From Sporichthya sp. (GTDB taxonomy: Bacteria > Actinomycetota > Actinomycetes > Sporichthyales > Sporichthyaceae), in assembly GCF_013815995.1 (NCBI RefSeq), contig NZ_JACDFE010000010.1, positions 1-39,872 on the forward strand: a stretch of 39,872 nt of DNA, in the 5' to 3' direction. This document shows, in pieces, positions 32,719-39,872 of the stretch (position 1 is the first letter of the stretch; each line of letters opens with the position of its first letter). Both the position numbers and the translations under genes were made by a program. The notes under the pieces were generated by a model. That model was not told the origin of the DNA, did no database searches, and saw only the letters and a program-made list of their open reading frames with translations.

Positions 32719-33381
32719 GTGCCTCAGATCTGCTCGCGGACGGCCTGTGACCAGCTGGCGGCAGCCAAGAACACCCACCAGCTGCTGATCGGCACCGGCG
32801 GCGGGACCCGCGCCCGGCACGCGTACACGGTCGGCGCCGGTCTCGGCCTGCCCACCGGTGTCCTGTCCGGCCTCGGGGCTGCAGTGGCCGCGCAGAACGC
32901 GGCGATGCTCGGGTACCTGATGGCCCGCTACGGGGTGCCGGTGGTCGCCAGCGACGGCTTCGCCGCCGTGCCCCTGCACCTGGCGCAGTCGCACGCCGTG
33001 ATCTTCCCCGGCATGCCGCCCTTCGGCATGTGGCACCCGAGCCCGGACGAGGGTGTGATCCCGCCGTACCGCACCGACGCCGGCATCTTCCTGATCGCCG
33101 AGGTCTACGGCTGCAAGCAGCTCATCTACGTCAAGGACGAGGACGGCCTCTACACGGCCAACCCCAAGACCGACAAGAACGCGACGCTGATCCCCCGCGC
33201 CACCGCCGAGGAGGTCATCGCGATGGATCTGCACGACGTCGTGATCGAGCGCCCCGTCCTGGACCTGATGCGCAACGCCCGCTTCATCCGCAGTGTCCAG
33301 ATCATCAACGGCCTCAAACCGGGTCTACTCACGCGCGCCCTCGCCGGCGAGCACGTCGGCACGATCATCTCCGCCGACTGA
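32719..33381 (+). CDS. mosB: Molybdenum storage protein subunit, MosB-like, N-terminally truncated
   Basis: About 220 residues of the amino-acid-kinase fold, closest to the beta subunit of the Azotobacter molybdenum storage protein (LLIGTGGGTRARHAYTVGAG in part, QNAAMLGYLMARYGVPVV, GMPPFGMWHPSPDEGVIPPY, FVKDEDGLYTANPKT-type YVKDEDGLYTANPKTDKN). Similarity begins near CDQLAAAKN. The preceding ~55–60 residues, including the KIGGQS-type loop that contacts ATP, are missing, and no frame upstream encodes them; an in-frame stop lies at 32707–32709. GTG 32719 (after AGGTGAG) or TTG 32713 could start it. It may be a pseudogene or a shortened partner of MosA. It heads the molybdenum cluster directly after the toxin–antitoxin island. 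Confidence 0.8.
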   Translation: MPQICSRTACDQLAAAKNTHQLLIGTGGGTRARHAYTVGAGLGLPTGVLSGLGAAVAAQNAAMLGYLMARYGVPVVASDGFAAVPLHLAQSHAVIFPGMPPFGMWHPSPDEGVIPPYRTDAGIFLIAEVYGCKQLIYVKDEDGLYTANPKTDKNATLIPRATAEEVIAMDLHDVVIERPVLDLMRNARFIRSVQIINGLKPGLLTRALAGEHVGTIISAD

Positions 33382-33416
33382 CGTCCCCGCCGCTGCGCCC
33401 CGAGGAGCCTCAAGAA

Positions 33417-34229
33417 ATGACCGACCCGACCTTCAGCGCCAAGGACGTCCCGTCCCAGCTCATGCAGCAGACGCTGCTCGACCGCAACCTCGTCAAGGTG
33501 GTCGACCGACCGATCACCCGCTTGATGCCCGACCTCAACATCGTGCTGCTCGGCGGCCGGTCGATCCTCGACCGCGGCGGTGAGGTGGTGACCTCGCTCG
33601 TCGAGGAACTGCGGGCCGCGATGGGCTCGCTCCAGCTCCTCGTCCTCACCGGGCCCGGCGTGCGCGCCCGGCACGCCATGAGGATCGGCCTCGACCTCGG
33701 CCTGCCCACCGGGGTCCTGTCCAACCTGGCCTCGATCGAGGGCGAACAGAACGGCGCCATGGTCGCCGCCCTGATGGCCACCGACGGCGTGTCCATGGTG
33801 GGCCACGGCACCGCCGCCCACCAACTCGCGACGCACCTGGCCGCTTGCCCGCTGGTCGTCTCCAACGCCTACCCGCCGTTCGGTCTGCACGAGCTGCCGC
33901 CGGCCGTCGGCAAGCTGCCGGTCCACGGGGCCGACGCCGGTGCGCTGCTGCTCGGCGACTCCTACGGCGCGGCCCGCGTGGTCCTGGTCAAGGACGTCGA
34001 CGGCATCTGCACCGGGGATCCGGCCCAGGACTCCTCCGCCACGCTGCTCCCCCGAGTTTCCGCGGCCGAGCTGCGCGACCTGGCCACCAGCCCGGTCGAG
34101 CCGGTGCTGGCCGACCTGCTGGATCGCGCCCGCCAGATCCGCGAGCTGCAGATCGTCAACGGGCTGGTCCCGGGCAACCTGACCAAGGCCCTCGCAGGCG
34201 ATCATGTCGGGACGATTCTGCACGCCTGA
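33417..34229 (+). CDS. mosA: Molybdenum storage protein subunit, MosA-like
   Basis: A full-length 270-residue subunit, similar to MosA (alpha) of the ATP-dependent molybdate storage protein. Together with MosB it would form a hexameric cage holding polyoxomolybdate clusters. Start: ATG 33417 after GAGGAG. Blocks: LTGPGVRARHAMRIGLDLGL, GEQNGAMVAALMATDGVSMV, NAYPPFGLHELPP, VKDVDGICTGDPAQD and IVNGLVPGNLTKALAGDHVG (each a family landmark). The N-terminal loop reads VLLGGRSILDRG, with Leu where the family usually has Lys (KIGG). The gene follows mosB by 35 bases in one operon. Confidence 0.88.
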   Translation: MTDPTFSAKDVPSQLMQQTLLDRNLVKVVDRPITRLMPDLNIVLLGGRSILDRGGEVVTSLVEELRAAMGSLQLLVLTGPGVRARHAMRIGLDLGLPTGVLSNLASIEGEQNGAMVAALMATDGVSMVGHGTAAHQLATHLAACPLVVSNAYPPFGLHELPPAVGKLPVHGADAGALLLGDSYGAARVVLVKDVDGICTGDPAQDSSATLLPRVSAAELRDLATSPVEPVLADLLDRARQIRELQIVNGLVPGNLTKALAGDHVGTILHA

Positions 34230-34256
34230 GAAGGATCCGCAGCTCGCAGCCGCACA

Positions 34257-34270
34257 CCACCGTTCGGTGG
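34257..34270 (+). terminator. Short hairpin after mosA
   Basis: CCACCGTTCGGTGG is a perfect 14-bp self-complementary element 27 bases after the mosA stop. Without a U-tract it is at best a weak terminator or processing hairpin. Confidence 0.4.
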
Positions 34271-34300
34271 ATTCCCGGCCGCAGATTGGCGCCTCCCGGC

Positions 34301-34351
34301 GCAGATGCGAGGTGGAAACTGCTACTTTCTAGGGTTTTGCCTCGCATCTGC
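34301..34351 (+). promoter_or_regulatory. 12-bp perfect inverted repeat upstream of the Mop regulator
   Basis: GCAGATGCGAGG (34301–34312) and CCTCGCATCTGC (34340–34351) match perfectly around a 27-base AT-richer centre containing TACTTT. The right arm ends two bases before the TAGAGT box of the regulator gene. It is a candidate operator for the HTH–Mop protein, or a hairpin leader if transcription from mosA reads through. Confidence 0.65.
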
Positions 34352-34353
34352 CA

Positions 34354-34359
34354 TAGAGT
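34354..34359 (+). promoter_or_regulatory. -10 box (TAGAGT) for the leaderless Mop regulator gene
   Basis: TAGAGT ends six bases before the GTG at 34366; no Shine–Dalgarno site is present. Confidence 0.45.
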
Positions 34360-34365
34360 GCGCCG

Positions 34366-34767
34366 GTGACCACATTTCGCATCAGCGAGGTCGCTGCCCT
34401 CATGGGCGTCTCGACCGACACGGTTCGACGTTGGACGGACAGCGGCCGCCTACCCGCGACCCGCGAGGCAAACGGTCACCGCTCGGTGGACGGCGCCGCC
34501 CTGGCCAGGTTCGCCCGTGAGCTCGCCGAGGACCCGGATCCGAACCGAGCCGTCAGCACGTCGGCGCGTAACAGCATGCGCGGAATCGTCACCCACGTCG
34601 TCCGGGACACCGTGATGGCGCAGGTCGAGATGCAGTGCGGCCCCTTCCGGATCGTCTCCTTGATGAGCCGCGAGGCCGCCGACGACCTTCATCTGGAACC
34701 CGGTGTGCTCGCGATCGCGATGGTCAAGTCGACCAACGTGATCGTGGAGCTGCCCGATCCCGACTGA
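34366..34767 (+). CDS. HTH–Mop (TOBE) molybdate-responsive regulator
   Basis: A 133-residue protein. Residues 4–47 are a MerR/excisionase-type helix-turn-helix (ISEVAALMGVSTDTVRRWTD, then GRLPATREANGHRSVDG). Residues 66–130 are a single Mop/TOBE domain (SARNSMRGIVTHVV, LEPGVLAIAMVKSTNVIVELP in parts), which binds molybdate or tungstate in oligomers. It is the actinobacterial counterpart of ModE in function, with a different DNA-binding domain. It lies at the head of the mod genes and behind a 12-bp inverted repeat, so control of modABC, and perhaps mosBA, is a reasonable inference. Confidence 0.88.
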   Translation: MTTFRISEVAALMGVSTDTVRRWTDSGRLPATREANGHRSVDGAALARFARELAEDPDPNRAVSTSARNSMRGIVTHVVRDTVMAQVEMQCGPFRIVSLMSREAADDLHLEPGVLAIAMVKSTNVIVELPDPD

Positions 34768-34807
34768 CTTCCCCCCTTCCTTCCGCCTGTCCCTCGCAGG
34801 AGTTCCG

Positions 34808-35443
34808 ATGTCACGCATGCGTACCCGCGTTGCCCTGTTCTCGGCCACCACCCTGGCCGCCACCGCCGCCGTCGCCACCTTGACGGTCGGCTCCTCGACG
34901 GCCTCTCCTGACCTGTCCAACGCGCCCACGGTCAACGCCGCGGGCCAGGACGCCGCCGCGAAGCACAAGGGCATCAGCATCAACGGCGCGATCGAGGACC
35001 GCGGGGCGATCAGCCGCGCCGAGTTGGAGGACTTCACCCAGCGCCCGATGAAGATGAAGTACCAGACCAGCGGCGGCGAGCAGTCGCACCGCTACAGCGG
35101 TCCGCTGCTGCTCGCCGTGCTCAACTCCGTCGAGCCCAACTTCAGCTCCGACAAGCACGACCCGCTGCGCTTCGTCATCCTGGTCAAGGCGACCGACGGC
35201 TTCCTCGCCGCGCTGACCTGGGGCGAGATCGACCCCGAGCTGGCCAACAAGCGCGCCATCATCGCCCTCACCGAGGACGGCAAGAAGCTCGACCGTCCGC
35301 GCCTGGTCCTGCCCGGTGACCGCCACGGCGCCCGGCAGGTCTACGACGTCGCCACCATCAGCCTGCTCCGCCTCACCCCGAACATGGCCAGCGGCGCAGC
35401 CGGCAAGCAGGAAGACCACGCGGACGTCGGACACAACCACTGA
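34808..35443 (+). CDS. Secreted molybdopterin-oxidoreductase-domain protein
   Basis: A 211-residue exported protein with a signal peptide (RMRTRVALFSATTLAATAAV in part). Residues about 55–185 resemble the small stand-alone form of the sulfite-oxidase-type molybdopterin-binding domain (ISINGAIEDRGAISRAELED, YQTSGGEQSHRYSGPLLLAV, LTWGEIDPELANKRAIIALT, RLVLPGDRHGARQVYDV). The domain lacks an obvious Mo-ligand cysteine, so it may bind rather than use the cofactor. The C-terminus is His-rich (HADVGHNH). AGGAG precedes the ATG. Such genes are common next to modA in actinobacteria; the role is unproven. Confidence 0.8.
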   Translation: MSRMRTRVALFSATTLAATAAVATLTVGSSTASPDLSNAPTVNAAGQDAAAKHKGISINGAIEDRGAISRAELEDFTQRPMKMKYQTSGGEQSHRYSGPLLLAVLNSVEPNFSSDKHDPLRFVILVKATDGFLAALTWGEIDPELANKRAIIALTEDGKKLDRPRLVLPGDRHGARQVYDVATISLLRLTPNMASGAAGKQEDHADVGHNH

Positions 35444-35502
35444 CGACCCATCAGATTCCGTTCGGTCCGCCCTCGGACACCGCCACCACCCCAGGAGAAT
35501 TC

Positions 35503-36426
35503 ATGCCCCGCTCGTTGCGGTTCCGGCGCAGCTGCACCGTCGCGGCCGCACTCGCTCTGACCCTTCCGCTCGCCGCCTGTTCGGACGACGACGACGTCGC
35601 CAGCCCGTCCGGTGGAGACACCCCCGCGCCCAGCAGCAAGGAGTTGGTCGTCTTCGCGGCCGCCTCACTGACCGGGACCTTCACCGAGCTCGGCAAGACC
35701 TTCGAGGCGGCGCACCCGGGAACGAAGGTCACCTTCAACTTCGGGTCGAGCGGCACCCTCGCCACCCAGATCAACGAGGGCGCTCCGGCGGACGTGTTCG
35801 CCTCGGCCTCCCCGGCCACGATGAAGACCGTCACCGACGCCGGCAACGGCGCGGGCACCGCAGTGACGTTTGTGAAGAACCGCCTCGAGATCGCCGTGCC
35901 GACCGGTAACCCCGGCAAGGTCGAGGGCATCGAGGACTTCGCCGATGACGACCTCGACATCGCGCTGTGCGCCGACACGGCTCCGTGCGGCTCCGCAGCG
36001 GACAAGATGTTCGCCGCGGCGAAGATCACGCCGAAGCCGGACACGCGCGAGGCCGACGTCAAGGCCGTCCTCACCAAGGTGGAGGCCGGTGAGGTCGACG
36101 CCGCGCTGGTCTACCACACCGATGTACTGGCCGCCGCCGACGGCAAGGTCGAGAGCATCGAGTTCGACGAGTCCGACCTGGCGATCAACGACTACCTGAT
36201 CTCGGCCCTGAAGGACTCCGACGAGGCCGACCTCGCGGCGGACTGGGTGGAGTTCATCCAGACCGACGACGCGCAGGACGTGCTCACCGGCGCCGGCTTC
36301 GAGTCGGCGGAAGGCTCGGCCACTGCGTCGCCGTCGGCCTCGGCCACCTCGACGAGTTCGTCGTCGAGCGAGGATGAGGAGTCGACCGAGCCGAGCGAGT
36401 CTCCGTCGGCCACCTCGACGTCGTGA
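35503..36426 (+). CDS. modA: Molybdate ABC transporter substrate-binding lipoprotein
   Basis: A 307-residue binding lipoprotein. Signal peptide with lipobox LAAC (Cys26), then the ModA fold (about residues 46–262): VVFAAASLTGTFTELGKTFE carries the Ser that contacts molybdate, followed by FNFGSSGTLATQI, GAPADVFASASP and ALVYHTDV (Tyr ligand). A tail of about 45 residues rich in Ser, Thr, Glu and Ala follows the domain, which is unusual for ModA. AGGAGA precedes the ATG. It delivers molybdate (or tungstate) to ModBC. Confidence 0.94.
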   Translation: MPRSLRFRRSCTVAAALALTLPLAACSDDDDVASPSGGDTPAPSSKELVVFAAASLTGTFTELGKTFEAAHPGTKVTFNFGSSGTLATQINEGAPADVFASASPATMKTVTDAGNGAGTAVTFVKNRLEIAVPTGNPGKVEGIEDFADDDLDIALCADTAPCGSAADKMFAAAKITPKPDTREADVKAVLTKVEAGEVDAALVYHTDVLAAADGKVESIEFDESDLAINDYLISALKDSDEADLAADWVEFIQTDDAQDVLTGAGFESAEGSATASPSASATSTSSSSSEDEESTEPSESPSATSTS

Positions 36427-36442
36427 CGGAGTCGCCGACGAC

Positions 36443-37312
36443 GTGAGCACCACCGGGACCGACCACGTGGGGGCGGGCAGCGCGAAACGCGCCGCCCGTC
36501 CTCCGCGTCCACCCCGCGAACGCTCCGGGGTCCCGCCGCTGCTGGTGGCCCCCGCCGCGCTCGGCCTGATGTTCCTGATCATTCCGCTGATCGGGCTGAT
36601 GGTCCGGGCGCCGTGGACCGAACTGCCCGACCAACTCGGCCGGGAGATCGTCCGCGACGCGCTGATGCGCTCGCTCTACACCGCCTCGATGGCGACGCTG
36701 ACCTCGCTGCTACTCGGCATCCCGATCGCGGTCGTGCTCGCGCACGGCCGGTTCCGCGGCCGTGGCCTGGTCCGCGCGCTGGTGACCGTCCCGCTCGTGC
36801 TGCCCCCGGTGGTGGGCGGTGTCGCCCTGTTCACCGCGCTCGGGCGCAAAGGAGTGATCGGCGAGCCCCTCCACGATTGGACCGGGTGGTCCCTGCCCTT
36901 CACCACCAATGCCGTCATCGTTGCGGAGACCTTCGTGGCGATGCCGTTCCTGATCATCGCGGTCGAGGGCGCGCTACGCGGCGCGGACTCCCGCTTCACC
37001 GAGGCGGCCGCCACCCTCGGGGCCACCCGGTGGTACGCGTTCCGGCGAGTGACGCTCCCTCAGATCATGCCCGGCGTCGCGGCCGGAGCCGTGCTCTGCT
37101 GGGCCCGCGCTCTCGGCGAGTTCGGTGCGACCGTGACTTTCGCTGGCAGCCTCGAGGGACGCACCCTGGTGATGCCCTCCGCGGTGTACCGCGAGCTGGA
37201 GGCGGGGCGGCCGGGCACCGCGATCTCGCTCAGTCTTGTCCTGATGTCGATTTCGGTCATCGTGCTGGCCAGCCTGCGTGAGCACTGGATCTCACCAGCG
37301 AGAACGCGATGA
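36443..37312 (+). CDS. modB: Molybdate ABC transporter permease
   Basis: A 289-residue permease from GTG 36443. An N-terminal Arg/Pro-rich cytoplasmic stretch (about 35 residues) is followed by about six membrane helices. The EAA coupling motif is EAAATLGATRWYAFRRVTLP (about residues 190–209). LGEFGATVTFAGSL is a typical ModB block. It starts 17 bases after modA and overlaps modC by four bases. Confidence 0.94.
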   Translation: MSTTGTDHVGAGSAKRAARPPRPPRERSGVPPLLVAPAALGLMFLIIPLIGLMVRAPWTELPDQLGREIVRDALMRSLYTASMATLTSLLLGIPIAVVLAHGRFRGRGLVRALVTVPLVLPPVVGGVALFTALGRKGVIGEPLHDWTGWSLPFTTNAVIVAETFVAMPFLIIAVEGALRGADSRFTEAAATLGATRWYAFRRVTLPQIMPGVAAGAVLCWARALGEFGATVTFAGSLEGRTLVMPSAVYRELEAGRPGTAISLSLVLMSISVIVLASLREHWISPARTR

Positions 37313-38397
37313 CCGCGCCACCAACGGAACCCGTGCCGGGACTCGACGTCAACTTCCACGTCGGGCGCGGAAACTTCAATCTGGTTCTGGAGCTGACGGT
37401 CAGTCCGGGCCGGACCACGGCCCTGCTCGGGCCCAACGGCGCCGGCAAATCGACCGCGCTGCGCGTCTTCACCGGGTTGCTGCGTCCGCACGACGGCTAC
37501 GTCCGCCTCGACGGCCTGACCCTCGACGGTCCCGGCGTCCACGTGCCGCCGGAGAAGCGACCCGTCGGCGTGGTCTGGCAGGACTACCGGCTCTTCCCCA
37601 ACCTGTCCGCGCTCGACAACGTCGCCTTCGGGTTGCGCACCCGTGGGGTGAACAAGGCCGACTCGCGCGCGACGGCCGCGGTGTGGATCGAGCGGATGGG
37701 CCTGACCGAGCACGCCGGCAAGCGGCCCTCCTCGCTCTCCGGCGGGCAGGCCCAACGGGTCGCGTTGGCCCGCGCGCTGGCCCCCGAACCCAAGCTGCTG
37801 CTGCTCGACGAACCGCTCGCGGCCCTCGACGCGCGCACCCGACTGGACGTCCGGACAAACCTGCGCAAGCACCTCGCCGACTTCGGCGGCGCGACCGTGC
37901 TGGTCACCCACGACCCCCTCGACGCGATGGTCCTCGCCTCCGACGTGCTGGTGCTCGAGGACGGGGCAGCCGTCCAGCGCGGCGCGGTCGCCCAGGTCGC
38001 GCGGCACCCGCAGACCGACTACGTCGCCCGGCTGGTCGGCCTCAACCTCTACCGCGGCACCGCTGACGCGGACGGCGTCCGCCTCGCGGACGGCACCCTG
38101 ATCGCCGCCGTCATGGCCCATCTTGCCCCGCACGACCCGGCCGAGGTGATGGTGGCGTTCCCGCCGAGTGCGGTCAGCATCTTCACCGAGCGTCCGGTCG
38201 GCACTCCGCGCAACGTGTTCAACGCCCACATCACCGACATGGAACTGCACGCCGGCTCGGTCCGGCTGCACCTGGAGGGCAGCCTGGACGTGCTGGCCGA
38301 TGTCACCGCCGGCGCAGTCGCGGAACTTGATCTGGTGCCCGGCCGCGAGGTGTGGGCGACGGTGAAGGCGACGGAGACCTCCGTGTACCCGGCTTAG
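37309..38397 (+). CDS. modC: Molybdate ABC transporter ATP-binding protein
   Basis: A 362-residue ATPase with complete motifs: Walker A GPNGAGKST (41–49), Q-loop Q90, signature LSGGQ (142–146), Walker B LLLLDEP (162–168) and switch His200. A C-terminal TOBE/Mop domain (about 295–360) may sense molybdate and damp transport. It overlaps modB by four bases and closes the mod operon. Confidence 0.95.
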   Translation: MTAPPTEPVPGLDVNFHVGRGNFNLVLELTVSPGRTTALLGPNGAGKSTALRVFTGLLRPHDGYVRLDGLTLDGPGVHVPPEKRPVGVVWQDYRLFPNLSALDNVAFGLRTRGVNKADSRATAAVWIERMGLTEHAGKRPSSLSGGQAQRVALARALAPEPKLLLLDEPLAALDARTRLDVRTNLRKHLADFGGATVLVTHDPLDAMVLASDVLVLEDGAAVQRGAVAQVARHPQTDYVARLVGLNLYRGTADADGVRLADGTLIAAVMAHLAPHDPAEVMVAFPPSAVSIFTERPVGTPRNVFNAHITDMELHAGSVRLHLEGSLDVLADVTAGAVAELDLVPGREVWATVKATETSVYPA

Positions 38398-38411
38398 GCT
38401 GCTCCGCTGCT

Positions 38412-38417
38412 TATGGT
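38412..38417 (+). promoter_or_regulatory. -10 box (TATGGT) for leaderless sppA
   Basis: TATGGT ends seven bases before the ATG at 38425. It overlaps an alternative in-frame ATG at 38413, favouring 38425. Confidence 0.45.
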
Positions 38418-38424
38418 GAGAGCC

Positions 38425-39872
38425 ATGCCTCTGCCTGGCCGCACTGCTCCGCTCCTGCTCGAGCTCGACCTCAACGTCGCCCTCGTCGACCCACCGCCGC
38501 AGGCACCGCTGGCCAAGGTCATGGGGCGCGGGCAACCCGCGCTGCGCGACGTCCTCGGCGGGCTGCACCGGGCGGCGAAGGACCCGCGGGTGGCCGGGCT
38601 GATCGTGCGCACCGGTGGGGTGCAGCAGCCGCTGGCCTACGCCCAGGAGTTGCGGGACGCCCTGCTGGAGTTCGGTTCCTCGGGCCGTCCGACGGTCGCC
38701 TGGGCGGAGACCTTCGGTGAGTTCGGGCGCGGCACCGCCGGCTACCTGATCGCCACCGGCTGCACCGAGGTCTGGCTGCAGCCGACCGGCGAGGTCGGGC
38801 TGACCGGCTTCGCCGTGGAGGGCACCTTCGTCAAGGAACTCTTCGACCGGGCCGGGATCCGGACCGAGGTCAGCACCCGGCGCGAGTACAAGAACGCGCC
38901 CAACGTGGCGACTCAACGCGGCTTCACCCCGCCGCACCGGGAGGCGATGACGCGCCTGGTGGACTCGAGCCTGCACAGCGTCGTCGAGGAGATCGCGGAG
39001 CGGCGCGGGCTGGACGCCGAGGCGGTGCGCGCCCTGATCGATCGTTCCCCGCTGTCCGCTGCTGAGGCGCTGGAGGCCGGACTGGTCGACCGGCTCGGCT
39101 ACCGCGACGAGGCCTACGGCGACCTTCGAGCACGGGTGCCGGAGGCGGAGCTGCGCTTCCTGCACCGGCTCTCCCCGCGGCCCGCTGACAAGCTGCGCGC
39201 CGCGACCAACCGGGACAAGCGCCGGGTCGCCCTGGTCGACGTCGTCGGCGGCATCAGGTCGGGGCGCAACGGGCGCGGGGTGCTCGGCGTCGCCGCGGGA
39301 TCGGACAGCGTCAACGCCGCCCTGCGCGCCGCCACCGCGGATCAGAACGTCGCTGCCGTGGTGCTGCGGGTGGACTCCCCGGGCGGGTCCTACATCGCCT
39401 CCGACGCGATCTGGCGGGCCAGCTTGGCGCTGCGGTCGGCCGGCAAACCACTGGTGGTCTCGATGGGCGGGGTGGCGGCTTCCGGGGGCTACTACGTCGC
39501 GATGGCCGCCGACCGGATCCTGGCCCAGCCGGGCACCGTGACCGGCTCGATCGGGGTGTTCGGCGGCAAGGTGGTGATCGGGGACCTGCTGACCCGGCAC
39601 GGCATCGACCACGACGCGATCACCGCCGGCGCCCGCGCTCGCCTGGGCTCGGCCCGCGTCGGCTTCGACCCCGATCAGCTGGCCGCCTTGGAGGCCTGGC
39701 TGGACCGGGTCTACGCCGACTTCACCGGCAAGGTGGCCGCCGCCCGCGGGCTGTCCGCGTCGGCGATCGAGGAGGTCGCCCGCGGCCGGGTCTGGACCGG
39801 AGCGGATGCCCGCGAACACGGCCTGGTCGACACGTTCGGCGGGCTGCAGGAGGCGGCCGCCCAGGCCCGGGC
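38425..39872 (+). CDS. sppA: Signal peptide peptidase SppA (3' end outside window)
   Basis: The frame is open to the right edge: 482 codons seen. It is the long, two-domain SppA type that degrades cleaved signal peptides in the membrane. The catalytic lysine is K156 (EYKNAPN) in the first domain and the nucleophile S353 (GGVAASGGYYVA) in the second. Their spacing of 197 residues is close to that in E. coli SppA (about 200). No N-terminal membrane helix is evident, so attachment may differ from E. coli. The start at 38425 is supported by a -10 box; ATG 38413 is an alternative. Confidence 0.92.
   Translation, partial: MPLPGRTAPLLLELDLNVALVDPPPQAPLAKVMGRGQPALRDVLGGLHRAAKDPRVAGLIVRTGGVQQPLAYAQELRDALLEFGSSGRPTVAWAETFGEFGRGTAGYLIATGCTEVWLQPTGEVGLTGFAVEGTFVKELFDRAGIRTEVSTRREYKNAPNVATQRGFTPPHREAMTRLVDSSLHSVVEEIAERRGLDAEAVRALIDRSPLSAAEALEAGLVDRLGYRDEAYGDLRARVPEAELRFLHRLSPRPADKLRAATNRDKRRVALVDVVGGIRSGRNGRGVLGVAAGSDSVNAALRAATADQNVAAVVLRVDSPGGSYIASDAIWRASLALRSAGKPLVVSMGGVAASGGYYVAMAADRILAQPGTVTGSIGVFGGKVVIGDLLTRHGIDHDAITAGARARLGSARVGFDPDQLAALEAWLDRVYADFTGKVAAARGLSASAIEEVARGRVWTGADAREHGLVDTFGGLQEAAAQAR

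Noticed and set aside
37060-39819. Long minus-strand open frame (over 900 codons)
   Set aside because: Antisense to modB, modC and sppA, all with clear motifs on the plus strand.

Overview
The window is high-GC DNA from an actinomycete (Actinomycetota). The evidence is the conserved DUF881–sbp–DUF881–gcvH–FHA–ftsR–DUF151–MerR block, a SigK/RskA pair, DUF5999, mycothiol- and mycofactocin-associated protein families, and frequent GTG/TTG starts. I cannot fix the genus; a Sporichthya/Frankia-like actinomycete would fit. No rRNA, tRNA, CRISPR array, transposase or integrase was found.

Layout. 1–5.1 kb: the conserved envelope/cell-division block, all on +. 5.1–8.3 kb (−): DUF5999, then a likely operon of a lipoprotein with an internal tandem duplication, sigK and rskA. 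8.4–12.7 kb (+): acetoacetyl-CoA synthetase, a PlsC-type acyltransferase, and the scoA/scoB CoA-transferase pair, i.e. two routes for activating acetoacetate. 12.7–17.0 kb (−): a 1422-residue assimilatory nitrate reductase fused to a CysJ/P450-reductase-like flavoprotein. 17.1–19.9 kb: a YchJ protein and an intact LURP-one-like gene among gene remains (PIN toxin, mycothiol-dependent isomerase family, VOC protein, response regulator, LuxR/TPR-like). 19.9–23.2 kb (−): an AraC regulator, a VOC protein broken by a one-base frameshift, and a UvrA-like class II ATPase. 23.5–28.9 kb (+): SelO, a mycofactocin-type SDR, a mycothiol-dependent isomerase-family protein and an MMPL exporter. 29.0–32.4 kb: four toxin–antitoxin modules side by side (AbiEii-like nucleotidyltransferase/XRE and three VapBC pairs), with duplicated scraps of neighbouring genes between them. 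32.7–38.4 kb (+): a molybdenum cluster made of molybdenum-storage-protein-like mosB (N-terminally truncated) and mosA, an HTH–Mop regulator, a secreted molybdopterin-domain protein and modABC. The window ends inside sppA.

Main themes. (1) Molybdenum handling: storage, sensing and uptake genes lie together, and a large Mo enzyme (nitrate reductase) is about 16 kb away. (2) The toxin–antitoxin island abuts the truncated start of mosB, so the island's arrival or a linked deletion may have removed the front of the mos operon. (3) At least eleven genes have a TANNNT box exactly 6–7 nt before a start codon with no convincing Shine–Dalgarno site. This suggests leaderless transcription and was used to choose several starts.
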